Assembly: GCA_937127195.1 (NCBI GenBank)
Contig: CAKZLT010000174.1
Location: 1-5,895 of the forward strand
Direction of reading: 5' to 3'
DNA: 5,895 nucleotides
DNA from: an uncultured Saprospiraceae bacterium
Lineage (GTDB): Bacteria > Bacteroidota > Bacteroidia > Chitinophagales > Saprospiraceae
Shown here: piece by piece, positions 1-5,488 of the stretch
Numbering within the stretch: the first letter of the stretch is position 1
Layout of the letters: each line of letters opens with the position of its first letter
The notes under the pieces: generated by a model
The model's database searches: none
Seen by the model: only the letters and a program-made list of their open reading frames with translations
What the model was told of the DNA's origin: nothing
Translations under genes and position numbers: made by a program

Positions 1-114
1 TTACAACCCGTGGCTACTCAAATTAAACCCCATTCGGGGTTCTTTTATAGCACTTCACTTGATTTAGGACAGGGCGAAAAAATTGCCCGTTTTGTAGTTC
101 AAAAATCAAGTTAA
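1..114 (+). CDS. 3' end of an unidentified upstream gene (partial)
   Basis: An open frame runs from the first base and ends in TAA at 112-114, giving 37 C-terminal residues that include FFYSTSLDLGQGEKIARFVVQK. The alternation of hydrophobic and polar residues (FFYSTSL, KIARFVVQK) resembles the closing beta strands of a beta-sandwich or beta-rich domain, but I do not recognise the family. The stop codon is separated from the GH30 start codon by one base, so the two genes are very probably translated from one mRNA. A role in the same carbohydrate pathway is an inference from that spacing alone. The start and most of the protein lie outside the window. Confidence 0.7.
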   Translation, partial: LQPVATQIKPHSGFFYSTSLDLGQGEKIARFVVQKSS

Positions 115-115
115 T

Positions 116-1609
116 ATGAAAAAAGTCAATCCATATATAATTCTTTCAACTATTCTTTTAATGTTCAACTCCTGCGCTGAAGAAACAACGCCATTGAAAG
201 TAGAAGTCTATGAAACTTCGGCAAGAGGTAATCAACTCACCAAAATCACCGCATTTACGAATAGTGAAAGTGCTAAAACGATTAAATTACTTCCCAAAGA
301 AAAATACCAAACCATCACAGGATTTGGAGGTTCATTCACCGAATCAACCGCCTCTCTTTTGAATAAAGTCAGTAAAGAAAATCGCAAAAAAGTTATTGAA
401 GCTTATTTTGGTGAAAGTGGTGCTAAATATTCATTAACTCGAACGCACATCAATTCATCTGATTTTTCATTATCGAATTACTCCTACGCGCCAGTGGCAG
501 AAGATATGGAATTGGAGAATTTTTCAATAGAAGAAGATAAAGACGACATTATTCCGATGATAAAAGAAGCAATGGCAACTTCAAAAGATGGTTTCAAAAT
601 TATTTCTTCGCCTTGGACTGCACCACCGTGGATGAAAGATAATAAAGCGTGGAAAGCTGGAAAATTATTACCTAAATACTACGACACGTGGGCATTATTC
701 TTTTCAAAATACATTGATGCTTACAAAGCAGAGGGTATTGACATTTGGGGTTTAACGGTCGAAAACGAACCTTTAGGCAACGGCGGAAACTGGGAAAGTA
801 TGCATTATACACCAGAGGAAATGAATATTTTTGTTGCCAATCACCTTGGACCACAACTTGAAAAAGATGGAAAATCTGATGTTGTTCTATTAGGTTATGA
901 CCAAAATCGTGACCACATTGAGCACTGGGCAGATGTGATGTATGATGATCCAAAAGCAGCCAAATACTTTGATGGAATTGCTGTCCATTGGTATCGTAGT
1001 ACTTACGAAGTATTTCCAGAAGCATTACAATATACTCACAATAAAGCTCCGAATAAATATTTGATTCAGTCGGAAGCTTGTGTTGATGGTCAAGTACCAA
1101 GATGGAAAGAAGACAACTGGTACTGGGCTAAAGAAGCCAAAGATTGGGGATATACGTGGGCAAAAGATGAAAATAAATACTTGCATAAACCTTATGTTCC
1201 TGTTTATCGCTATGCTCGTGATATTATCGGTTGTTTGAATAATTGGGTTGACGGTTGGGTTGATTGGAACATGGTTTTGGATAGAAAAGGTGGTCCTAAT
1301 TGGGCGAATAATTGGTGTGTTGCTCCTATTTTGGTTGATACCGAAGCTGATGAAGTTTACATGACACCGTTATATTATACATTAGCTCATTTTAGTAAAT
1401 TCATTCGACCAGGAGCCGTTAGAATTGGTTTTGAAAATGAAAATGAAAGCCTTCAAGTCACTGCTACTCAAAATCCTGATGGTTCGATTGCAGTGATTGT
1501 ATTCAATCCAGAGGCTACAAAAAAAGAGATTACATTGAAATTAGGTAATTCATCAACGAATATTTCTATTGATGGAAAAGCCATTCAAACGGTTATGATA
1601 CCGAAATAG
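116..1609 (+). CDS. GH30 family glycosidase, glucosylceramidase-like, predicted lipoprotein
   Basis: This 497-residue protein is a retaining glycoside hydrolase of family GH30, likely cleaving beta-glucosidic bonds. The N-terminus is a lipoprotein signal: KK, then a hydrophobic stretch (about residues 7-17) ending FNSC with the lipid-accepting Cys20. The AEE that follows resembles the acidic export signal that sends Bacteroidota lipoproteins to the cell surface. The family pattern is clear: GFGGSFTES near 69-77, SPWTAPPWMK at 165-174, the acid/base Glu218 in TVENEP, HWY at 291-293, the nucleophile Glu320 in QSEACV, and GWVDWNMVLD plus GGPNW at 380-396. The QSEACV and DWN..L...GGPNW blocks resemble human glucocerebrosidase, pointing to the GH30 subfamily 1 type; beta-1,6-glucanase (subfamily 3) is the main alternative. 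A short beta-domain closes the protein (about 430-497). Length is typical and both catalytic Glu residues are present. It starts one base after the upstream stop codon, and a symporter gene lies downstream. Substrate cannot be settled from sequence. Confidence 0.93.
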   Translation: MKKVNPYIILSTILLMFNSCAEETTPLKVEVYETSARGNQLTKITAFTNSESAKTIKLLPKEKYQTITGFGGSFTESTASLLNKVSKENRKKVIEAYFGESGAKYSLTRTHINSSDFSLSNYSYAPVAEDMELENFSIEEDKDDIIPMIKEAMATSKDGFKIISSPWTAPPWMKDNKAWKAGKLLPKYYDTWALFFSKYIDAYKAEGIDIWGLTVENEPLGNGGNWESMHYTPEEMNIFVANHLGPQLEKDGKSDVVLLGYDQNRDHIEHWADVMYDDPKAAKYFDGIAVHWYRSTYEVFPEALQYTHNKAPNKYLIQSEACVDGQVPRWKEDNWYWAKEAKDWGYTWAKDENKYLHKPYVPVYRYARDIIGCLNNWVDGWVDWNMVLDRKGGPNWANNWCVAPILVDTEADEVYMTPLYYTLAHFSKFIRPGAVRIGFENENESLQVTATQNPDGSIAVIVFNPEATKKEITLKLGNSSTNISIDGKAIQTVMIPK

Positions 1610-1656
1610 TAAATTAGATTTAAGCCATTTTTATAAGAAAAATACTGCTGAATTTT

Positions 1657-1689
1657 AGACCTTATAGATTTTAAAAACCTATAAGGTCT
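1657..1689. repeat. Intergenic hairpin between GH30 and symporter genes
   Basis: An 11-bp perfect inverted repeat, AGACCTTATAG at 1657-1667 and CTATAAGGTCT at 1679-1689, encloses an 11-base loop whose T-run and A-run can extend the stem after one A/C mismatch. It lies 47 bases after the GH30 stop and 60 bases before the symporter start. No clear T-tract follows on the + strand (TGATTTCTTC), so it is not a textbook terminator. It could be a transcript-stabilising or attenuating hairpin, or a copy of a dispersed intergenic palindrome; from memory, short palindromes of this AGACCTTATAG type are common in flavobacterial genomes. Confidence 0.75.
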
Positions 1690-1749
1690 GATTTCTTCAC
1701 AGTTTCAATAATTCAACCAACTTTAACCAAATAAAATCAAAATAAAAGA

Positions 1750-3162
1750 ATGAGTAGTCAAACAAAATCGGTTCCGATGAGCCACAAATTAGCATTTGGT
1801 GCAGGTATGCTTGCTAATCAAATGTTTCCTGCCGCGCTAAGTATTTTTATAGTCGTTCTAGTCGAAGATTTAGGGTTTTCACCTGTTCTTTTGAGTATTA
1901 TAGCTTTTGCGCCAAGATTATTTGATTCTATTACAGATCCAATCATGGGTTTTATCTCTGATAATACCAAATCTCGTTGGGGACGACGACGACAATATGT
2001 TTTCGTTGGTGCATTGATAATTGGTATTTCTTATGTTTTTATGTGGCAATTGTATCCAGAAAATGGAGTAACTTATAACTTTATTTACTTCATGTTTTGG
2101 TCATTTATTTTTTATTTAGGAATTACGATTTTTGGAGTACCTTATTCGGCAATGGGTTACGAAATGAGTACAGATTTTCATGAACGAACACAAATCATGG
2201 CAATTGCTCAATTTATTGGTCAATGGGCATGGGTGATTGCACCGTGGTTTTGGGTTCTTTTTTATGATCCTTCGTGGTTTGAAAGCCCAGATGTTGCTGT
2301 TCGAAAAACATCAATTTGGGTCGCTGTTATCTGCACAATATTAGCAATAATACCAGCCCTTTTTATTAAAAGTAAATCAACACTTGATGACGAAAACTTA
2401 TCACCTTTGAATAGAAGTAACATTGTAAATAGCTTAAAGGAAATACTTGAAAGTTTCAAACAAGCATACGCTATTGTAGAATTTAGGAAACTTTGTATTG
2501 CAACCTTTTTGATTTTTAATTCTTTTCAGACCATAGCTGCGTTCTCTTTTTTTATTATTGTTTATCACATGTTTAGTGGAGATGCAGGAGCAGCAGGTCT
2601 TTGGCCAACATTGCATGGTTCTATTGGTGCTTTAATCACGACTTTCATTGTTATTCCTATTGTAGCACGTATCTCAAAGAAACTAGGTAAGAAAAAAACT
2701 TTTATTCTTTCTCAAAGTATTTCTATTATTGGTTATGCTTTATTTTGGTTCTTATTTGTTCCTGGAAAGCCTTATTTGTTTTTCATTGCTTTACCATTTT
2801 TCTCCTTTGGAATTGGCGGTTTATTTACTTTAATGATGTCAATGACTGCAGATGTTTGCGACTTGGATGAATTGAATACAGGCAAACGCAGAGAAGGAAT
2901 GTTTGGTGCTATTTATTGGTTGATGGTTAAATTTGGTACTGCTATCGCTGGTCTTTTGACTTGGTTGATTATGGCTTGGATTGGTTTTACACCTGGCGAA
3001 GTATCACAGCCAGAAGGCGCGATAACAGGTTTACGTTTGTTCTACACCCTTTTTCCTATTGCAGGAACATTATTAGCTATTTATACTATGATAAATTATG
3101 ATGTTACTGAGGAACGCGCGGCTGAAGTTCGTGCAGCATTAGCAGCTCGTAAGAAGGCGTAA
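1750..3162 (+). CDS. GPH-family (MelB-like) sugar:cation symporter, MFS
   Basis: This 470-residue inner-membrane protein belongs to the glycoside-pentoside-hexuronide:cation symporter family (12 helices, Na+ or H+ coupled). Two family signatures are visible. The first is near 59-81: D59, D63-P64, G67, D71, then SRWGRRR at 75-81, the loop between helices 2 and 3. The second is near 367-396: ADVCDLDELNTGKRREGMFGA, after helix 10. The remaining sequence is a series of hydrophobic helices with a hydrophilic central loop at about 207-245. The C-terminus is an Ala/Arg/Lys-rich tail (EERAAEVRAALAARKKA). Length matches the family. The ATG follows an A-rich stretch without a Shine-Dalgarno motif, as is usual in Bacteroidota. 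Placed after a surface glycosidase, it probably imports the monosaccharide or small glucoside released there; the substrate is an inference from the neighbour only. It may share a transcript with GH30, separated by a hairpin. Confidence 0.92.
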   Translation: MSSQTKSVPMSHKLAFGAGMLANQMFPAALSIFIVVLVEDLGFSPVLLSIIAFAPRLFDSITDPIMGFISDNTKSRWGRRRQYVFVGALIIGISYVFMWQLYPENGVTYNFIYFMFWSFIFYLGITIFGVPYSAMGYEMSTDFHERTQIMAIAQFIGQWAWVIAPWFWVLFYDPSWFESPDVAVRKTSIWVAVICTILAIIPALFIKSKSTLDDENLSPLNRSNIVNSLKEILESFKQAYAIVEFRKLCIATFLIFNSFQTIAAFSFFIIVYHMFSGDAGAAGLWPTLHGSIGALITTFIVIPIVARISKKLGKKKTFILSQSISIIGYALFWFLFVPGKPYLFFIALPFFSFGIGGLFTLMMSMTADVCDLDELNTGKRREGMFGAIYWLMVKFGTAIAGLLTWLIMAWIGFTPGEVSQPEGAITGLRLFYTLFPIAGTLLAIYTMINYDVTEERAAEVRAALAARKKA

Positions 3163-3214
3163 GAAGCATTTTATAGTAGAGAGGTTTTTATTTGTATCAA
3201 AAATATTGAAGCTG

Positions 3215-3233
3215 TTTTTTTATTTTAAAAAAA
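3215..3233. terminator. Weak terminator-like A/T hairpin after the symporter gene
   Basis: A run of seven T (3215-3221) and a run of seven A (3227-3233) flank ATTTT, about 50 bases beyond the symporter stop codon. The stem is A/T only and is not strong, so termination here is a guess. It is the only terminator-like element directly behind the symporter gene; the GC-rich hairpin at 3245-3294 lies just downstream and lacks a T-tract. Confidence 0.3.
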
Positions 3234-3244
3234 GGTTACTATTT

Positions 3245-3294
3245 AGAAGCGGGACATGAGATCGCCCTTTAGGGCGATCTCGCCTCTCGGTTCT
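3245..3294. repeat. Two-tier intergenic palindrome between symporter and SDR genes
   Basis: The core is a perfect 10-bp stem, GAGATCGCCC at 3258-3267 and GGGCGATCTC at 3272-3281, closed by a TTTA loop. Beyond a 3-by-3 internal loop (3255-3257 and 3282-3284) the flanks pair again: AGAAGCGGGA at 3245-3254 with TCTCGGTTCT at 3285-3294, 9 of 10 positions including one G-T pair. It is GC-rich against an AT-rich background. No T-tract follows on either strand, so a classical terminator is unlikely. It could be a REP-like dispersed element or a structured leader; the remaining 136 bases before the SDR start show no convincing promoter, only a TATAAT-like string at 3313-3318. Confidence 0.75.
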
Positions 3295-3430
3295 GAAAAC
3301 TGAATTAGATTCTATAATAATGGAACTTATTTTTTTAACTTAAAGTTCTTTAATCGTATCCACGAAAATAATAGAAATTAGGTGGCACAACAATATAAAG
3401 CATCTTACAAATTTTGTCTAATAAAAACTT

Positions 3431-4804
3431 ATGGAAGACAACGGCAAATATCCATTTTCAAAAACACAATGGGAAAATTGTATTGAGGTACTGAATTTTC
3501 TAAAGGATGAGCCATTTAATAATCCTGATAATCAATTATTTGGCGCACTTGTAACGAAAATTTATAAGAAAGCTAAAAAAGCTAAACGTCAACCATCAGA
3601 TAAGCAAGGAAACGAGGCGGATATAAAATTGAGTAAAGAAAGTGTCATTGTGAATAATGCACTTAATAATCAAACAACTTATACTTCTGGGGCTTATCAA
3701 GAGAAGAAATACAAAACGCTTAGAAACGAAAAGAACTGCTATTCTTGTACGAATGCTTATGATAAAATGCACTTTTATTATCATAGACTTTGCCCGAACT
3801 GTGCCGAAGAGCATTATAATTATAGATTCACAGAAGTGGATTTGACAGGAAGAAATGTAATTCTCACGGGAGGAAGAGTAAAAGTTGGATACGCAACGGC
3901 ACTAAGGGTGTTGGAAAGTGGAGCAAACCTGACTTTAACCACAAGGTTTCCTGCATTAGCATTAGAAAATTTCAAAAAAGAAAAGAATTACGAAGACTGG
4001 AAAGACCGTTTATTTATTTATGGTTTGGATTTGAGGGATTTGAAAGCAGTTCAAACTTTTATTGAATTTTATAAACAGAAATATCAATCACTTGATATTT
4101 TAATCAATAACGCTGCTCAAACTATTAAATATCCTGATAATTATTATAAACCATTAATAGCTAAAGAACTGCAATTATTAGATGCAAATCATAAAAAATT
4201 GCAGCTTATCGCAAATGATACAGCTATATTTCAATCCTCAAATTCATTATTATCCAATGAAATTCTTAGAGGAGAAATTCAACTCAATCGATTTGGGCAA
4301 CCGATAGACGAAAGATTAAAAACTAGTTGGAACAGCAATTTGGAGGAAATTTCTATTTTTGAATTAATTGAGGTCAATTTAATCAACCAAATTGCGCCTT
4401 ATATTTTAATTAAAGAATTATTACCTTTAATAAAAGCTTCTTCAAATGAATTTAAGTTTATCGTTAATGTAACTTCGACGGAGGGAATTTTTAATCATTC
4501 TAATAAATCGACTTATCATCCACATACCAATATGACTAAGGCAGCCTTGAATATGATGACACATACTTCTGCCAAAGATTTTGAAAGGTATAATATATCA
4601 ATGAATAGTGTAGATGTAGGTTGGATATCAACGGGAGCGATTGAACCTTTACGAAAAAGACAATTTGAAGCAGGTTATGTTCCTCCTTTGGATGCCGTTG
4701 ATGGAGCTTCAAGGATTTTTCATCCGATTATTGATACCATAAAAAATAATAAAATATCTCTCACAGGATATTTATTAAAAAACTACCAAATTAAACCTTG
4801 GTAA
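3431..4804 (+). CDS. Zinc-knuckle/SDR fusion protein with atypical active site, linked to the tRNA-like array
   Basis: The 457-residue protein has three parts. Residues 1-55 look helical and end in a Lys-rich stretch (VTKIYKKAKKAKR); residues 56-100 look like a linker. Two cysteine pairs, C103-x2-C106 and C121-x2-C124, suggest a small zinc-binding element. From about 138 to the end lies a Rossmann-type SDR domain: DLTGRNVILTGGR at 137-149 (TGGRxKxG in place of the usual TGxxxGxG), DLRD at 200-203, NNAAQT at 226-231, and NVTSTEG at 346-352 with Ser349 at the catalytic Ser position. The expected YxxxK reads TNMTK (366-370), so Lys370 is kept but Tyr is Thr366. A long insertion (about 235-310) separates NNAAQ from the rest. 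From memory, homologues in other bacteria share this whole layout, including the TGGRVK and HPHTN blocks; I know no established reaction. The stop lies 6 bases before a six-unit tRNA-like array, which suggests co-transcription. The function could involve the RNAs, but this is inference. The ATG at 3431 gives a plausible start; no Shine-Dalgarno motif is present. Confidence 0.85.
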   Translation: MEDNGKYPFSKTQWENCIEVLNFLKDEPFNNPDNQLFGALVTKIYKKAKKAKRQPSDKQGNEADIKLSKESVIVNNALNNQTTYTSGAYQEKKYKTLRNEKNCYSCTNAYDKMHFYYHRLCPNCAEEHYNYRFTEVDLTGRNVILTGGRVKVGYATALRVLESGANLTLTTRFPALALENFKKEKNYEDWKDRLFIYGLDLRDLKAVQTFIEFYKQKYQSLDILINNAAQTIKYPDNYYKPLIAKELQLLDANHKKLQLIANDTAIFQSSNSLLSNEILRGEIQLNRFGQPIDERLKTSWNSNLEEISIFELIEVNLINQIAPYILIKELLPLIKASSNEFKFIVNVTSTEGIFNHSNKSTYHPHTNMTKAALNMMTHTSAKDFERYNISMNSVDVGWISTGAIEPLRKRQFEAGYVPPLDAVDGASRIFHPIIDTIKNNKISLTGYLLKNYQIKPW

Positions 4805-4810
4805 GCTGAT

Positions 4811-4881
4811 AGGCTGTTAGCATAAATGGAAGTGCACCTGCTCGACAAGCAGGGGATGCGGGTTCAAATCCCGTACAGCCT
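4811..4881 (+). tRNA. tRNA-like unit 1 (anticodon position GAC, C33)
   Basis: The cloverleaf is complete: acceptor AGGCTGT/ACAGCCT (7 bp), D stem GCAT/GTGC with loop AAATGGAA, anticodon stem CCTGC/GCAGG (5 bp perfect) with loop TCGACAA, variable loop GGAT, T stem GCGGG/CCCGT (one G-T pair) with loop TTCAAAT. The anticodon position (4844-4846) reads GAC, formally Val, but base 33 is C rather than the near-universal U, which argues against efficient decoding. Base 73 is G, and no CCA is encoded. It starts 6 bases after the SDR stop codon. Confidence 0.8.
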
Positions 4882-4904
4882 GTTTTTATTGAAGTTTTTA
4901 GAAC

Positions 4905-4975
4905 AAGCTGTTAGTATAATTGGAAACACACCTGTCTCATAAATAGGGAATACGGGTTCAAGTCCTGTACAGCTT
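4905..4975 (+). tRNA. tRNA-like unit 2 (anticodon CAT)
   Basis: Acceptor AAGCTGT/ACAGCTT, D stem GTAT/ACAC (one A/C mismatch) with loop AATTGGAA, anticodon stem CCTGT/ATAGG with loop CTCATAA, variable loop GAAT, T stem ACGGG/CCTGT with loop TTCAAGT. The anticodon at 4938-4940 is CAT, formally Met or Ile2, with a proper U33. The acceptor lacks features of bacterial initiator or elongator tRNA-Met that I would expect, and instead matches its array neighbours. The flanks AAC/GTT extend the acceptor helix by three pairs. Confidence 0.8.
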
Positions 4976-5001
4976 GTTTCTATTGATTAAGTGATTACAA
5001 T

Positions 5002-5072
5002 AGACTGTTAGTGTAATTCGAAACACGCCTGATTTTCATTCAGGTAATACGGGTTCAAATCCCGTACAGTCT
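5002..5072 (+). tRNA. tRNA-like unit 3 (anticodon TTC)
   Basis: Acceptor AGACTGT/ACAGTCT, D stem GTGT/ACAC (perfect) with loop AATTCGAA, anticodon stem CCTGA/TCAGG (perfect) with loop TTTTCAT, variable loop TAAT, T stem ACGGG/CCCGT (perfect) with loop TTCAAAT. All four helices are fully paired. The anticodon at 5035-5037 is TTC, formally Glu. The G18 of the G18-G19 pair is C, which would break the usual contact with base 55. The flanks AAT/ATT extend the acceptor helix by three pairs. Confidence 0.8.
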
Positions 5073-5092
5073 ATTTTAGTATTTTATTCAAA

Positions 5093-5163
5093 GGACTGTT
5101 AGCTTAACTGGAAAAGCAGCGGGTTGCAAATCTGAGTATATGGGGTCGAATCCCATACAATCC
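5093..5163 (+). tRNA. tRNA-like unit 4 (anticodon GCA), weakest fold
   Basis: Acceptor GGACTGT/ACAATCC (one C/A mismatch), D stem GCTT/AAGC (perfect) with loop AACTGGAA, anticodon stem GCGGG/TCTGA (one G/A mismatch, two G-T pairs) with loop TTGCAAA, variable loop GTAT, T stem ATGGG/CCCAT (perfect) with loop GTCGAAT. The anticodon at 5126-5128 is GCA, formally Cys, and base 73 is T as in bacterial tRNA-Cys. The T-loop starts with G instead of the invariant T54. It may be decaying, or be a diverged working copy. Confidence 0.72.
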
Positions 5164-5186
5164 TCTTATTACATTTTTATTAGAAA

Positions 5187-5259
5187 GGACTGTTAACGCT
5201 TAACTGGAAAAGCCCCCGCTTGCAAATCGGGAGATACGGGTTCGAGTCCCGTACAGTCC
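5187..5259 (+). tRNA. tRNA-like unit 5 (anticodon GCA) with 2-base insertion
   Basis: Acceptor GGACTGT/ACAGTCC (perfect), D stem GCTT/AAGC (perfect) with loop AACTGGAA, anticodon stem CCCGC/TCGGG (one C/T mismatch next to the loop) with loop TTGCAAA, variable loop AGAT, T stem ACGGG/CCCGT (perfect) with loop TTCGAGT. The anticodon at 5222-5224 is GCA (Cys) and base 73 is T. Compared with the other units there are two extra bases (AC, 5196-5197) between the acceptor and D stems, making 73 nt. The flanks AAA/TTT continue the acceptor helix and the T-run after it resembles a terminator. Confidence 0.8.
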
Positions 5260-5283
5260 TTTTTTTATAATTTTTATTAAAAA

Positions 5284-5354
5284 GGACTGTTAGCATAAAT
5301 GGAAATGCGGTTACCTCCAAAGTAAATTATATGGGTTCGAGTCCTGTGCAGTCC
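5284..5354 (+). tRNA. tRNA-like unit 6 (anticodon CCA)
   Basis: Acceptor GGACTGT/GCAGTCC (last pair T-G), D stem GCAT/ATGC (perfect) with loop AAATGGAA, anticodon stem GTTAC/GTAAA (outer G/A mismatch) with loop CTCCAAA, variable loop TTAT, T stem ATGGG/CCTGT (two wobble pairs) with loop TTCGAGT. The anticodon at 5317-5319 is CCA, formally Trp, but base 73 is T, whereas bacterial tRNA-Trp normally has G73. This unit ends the array; a run of T follows at 5357-5363, and the next 130 bases are AT-rich without another unit. Confidence 0.78.
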
Positions 5355-5488
5355 TCTTTTTATAATTTTAAATTGAACTTTCTTTTTAACCATAAAAACT
5401 ATTGATAGTAATATTCGTTTTATTTTTATTCAAAAAAAATGAAAGAAAGGGCATTACTTTTCTTTTTTTCTATAAAAAATAAAATAAC

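Larger units (their letters stand above)
4811..5354 (+). ncRNA. Tandem array of six tRNA-like RNAs downstream of the SDR gene
   Basis: Six elements start at 4811, 4905, 5002, 5093, 5187 and 5284, separated by 20-26 bases of AT-rich DNA rich in T-runs. Each can be folded as a cloverleaf with stems 7/4/5/5, an 8-base D loop, a 7-base anticodon loop, a 4-base variable loop and a 7-base T loop. Shared features are acceptor half-stem CTGT/ACAG, TA at positions 8-9, AA...GGAA in the D loop (CGAA in unit 3), A46 and T48 in the variable loop, and A15 able to pair with T48. Anticodons read GAC, CAT, TTC, GCA, GCA and CCA. Units 1-3 and 4-6 form two groups by acceptor stem and T loop. None encodes CCA. 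The common acceptor and T arms across different anticodons indicate descent from one ancestor by tandem duplication. Since the first unit begins 6 bases after the SDR stop, they are probably excised from, or part of, the SDR transcript. Confidence 0.85.

Noticed and set aside
672..1100. A 142-codon open frame on the minus strand
   Set aside because: It lies wholly inside the GH30 gene, opposite the region with the catalytic Glu motifs, and its translation is rich in His, Cys and Gln with no recognisable domain. It is a shadow of the real gene.
3291..3318. Promoter-like TTCTGA, 16-base gap, TATAAT before the SDR gene
   Set aside because: Bacteroidota housekeeping promoters use a different -33/-7 pattern (TTG and TAnnTTTG), which I do not find here; an AT-rich match is expected by chance.
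3657..3845. A 62-codon + strand open frame in another frame within the SDR gene
   Set aside because: It overlaps the region coding for the conserved CxxC pairs in the main frame and has a random composition.
4811..5354. CRISPR array
   Set aside because: Spacing is regular, but the repeated part is 71-73 nt, diverged between units and folds as a cloverleaf; the short AT-rich gaps are not spacer-like and no cas gene is present.
4811..5354. Unit spacings 94, 97, 91, 94, 97 all leave remainder 1 on division by 3
   Set aside because: Five numbers are too few, no reading frame crosses the array, and the length of unit 5 includes a 2-base insertion. Probably coincidence.
5356..5488. Terminator or promoter between the array and the HMA gene
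   Set aside because: The stretch has A- and T-runs and an imperfect AAAGAAAG/CTTTTCTTT pairing, but no stable GC stem or clear promoter element.
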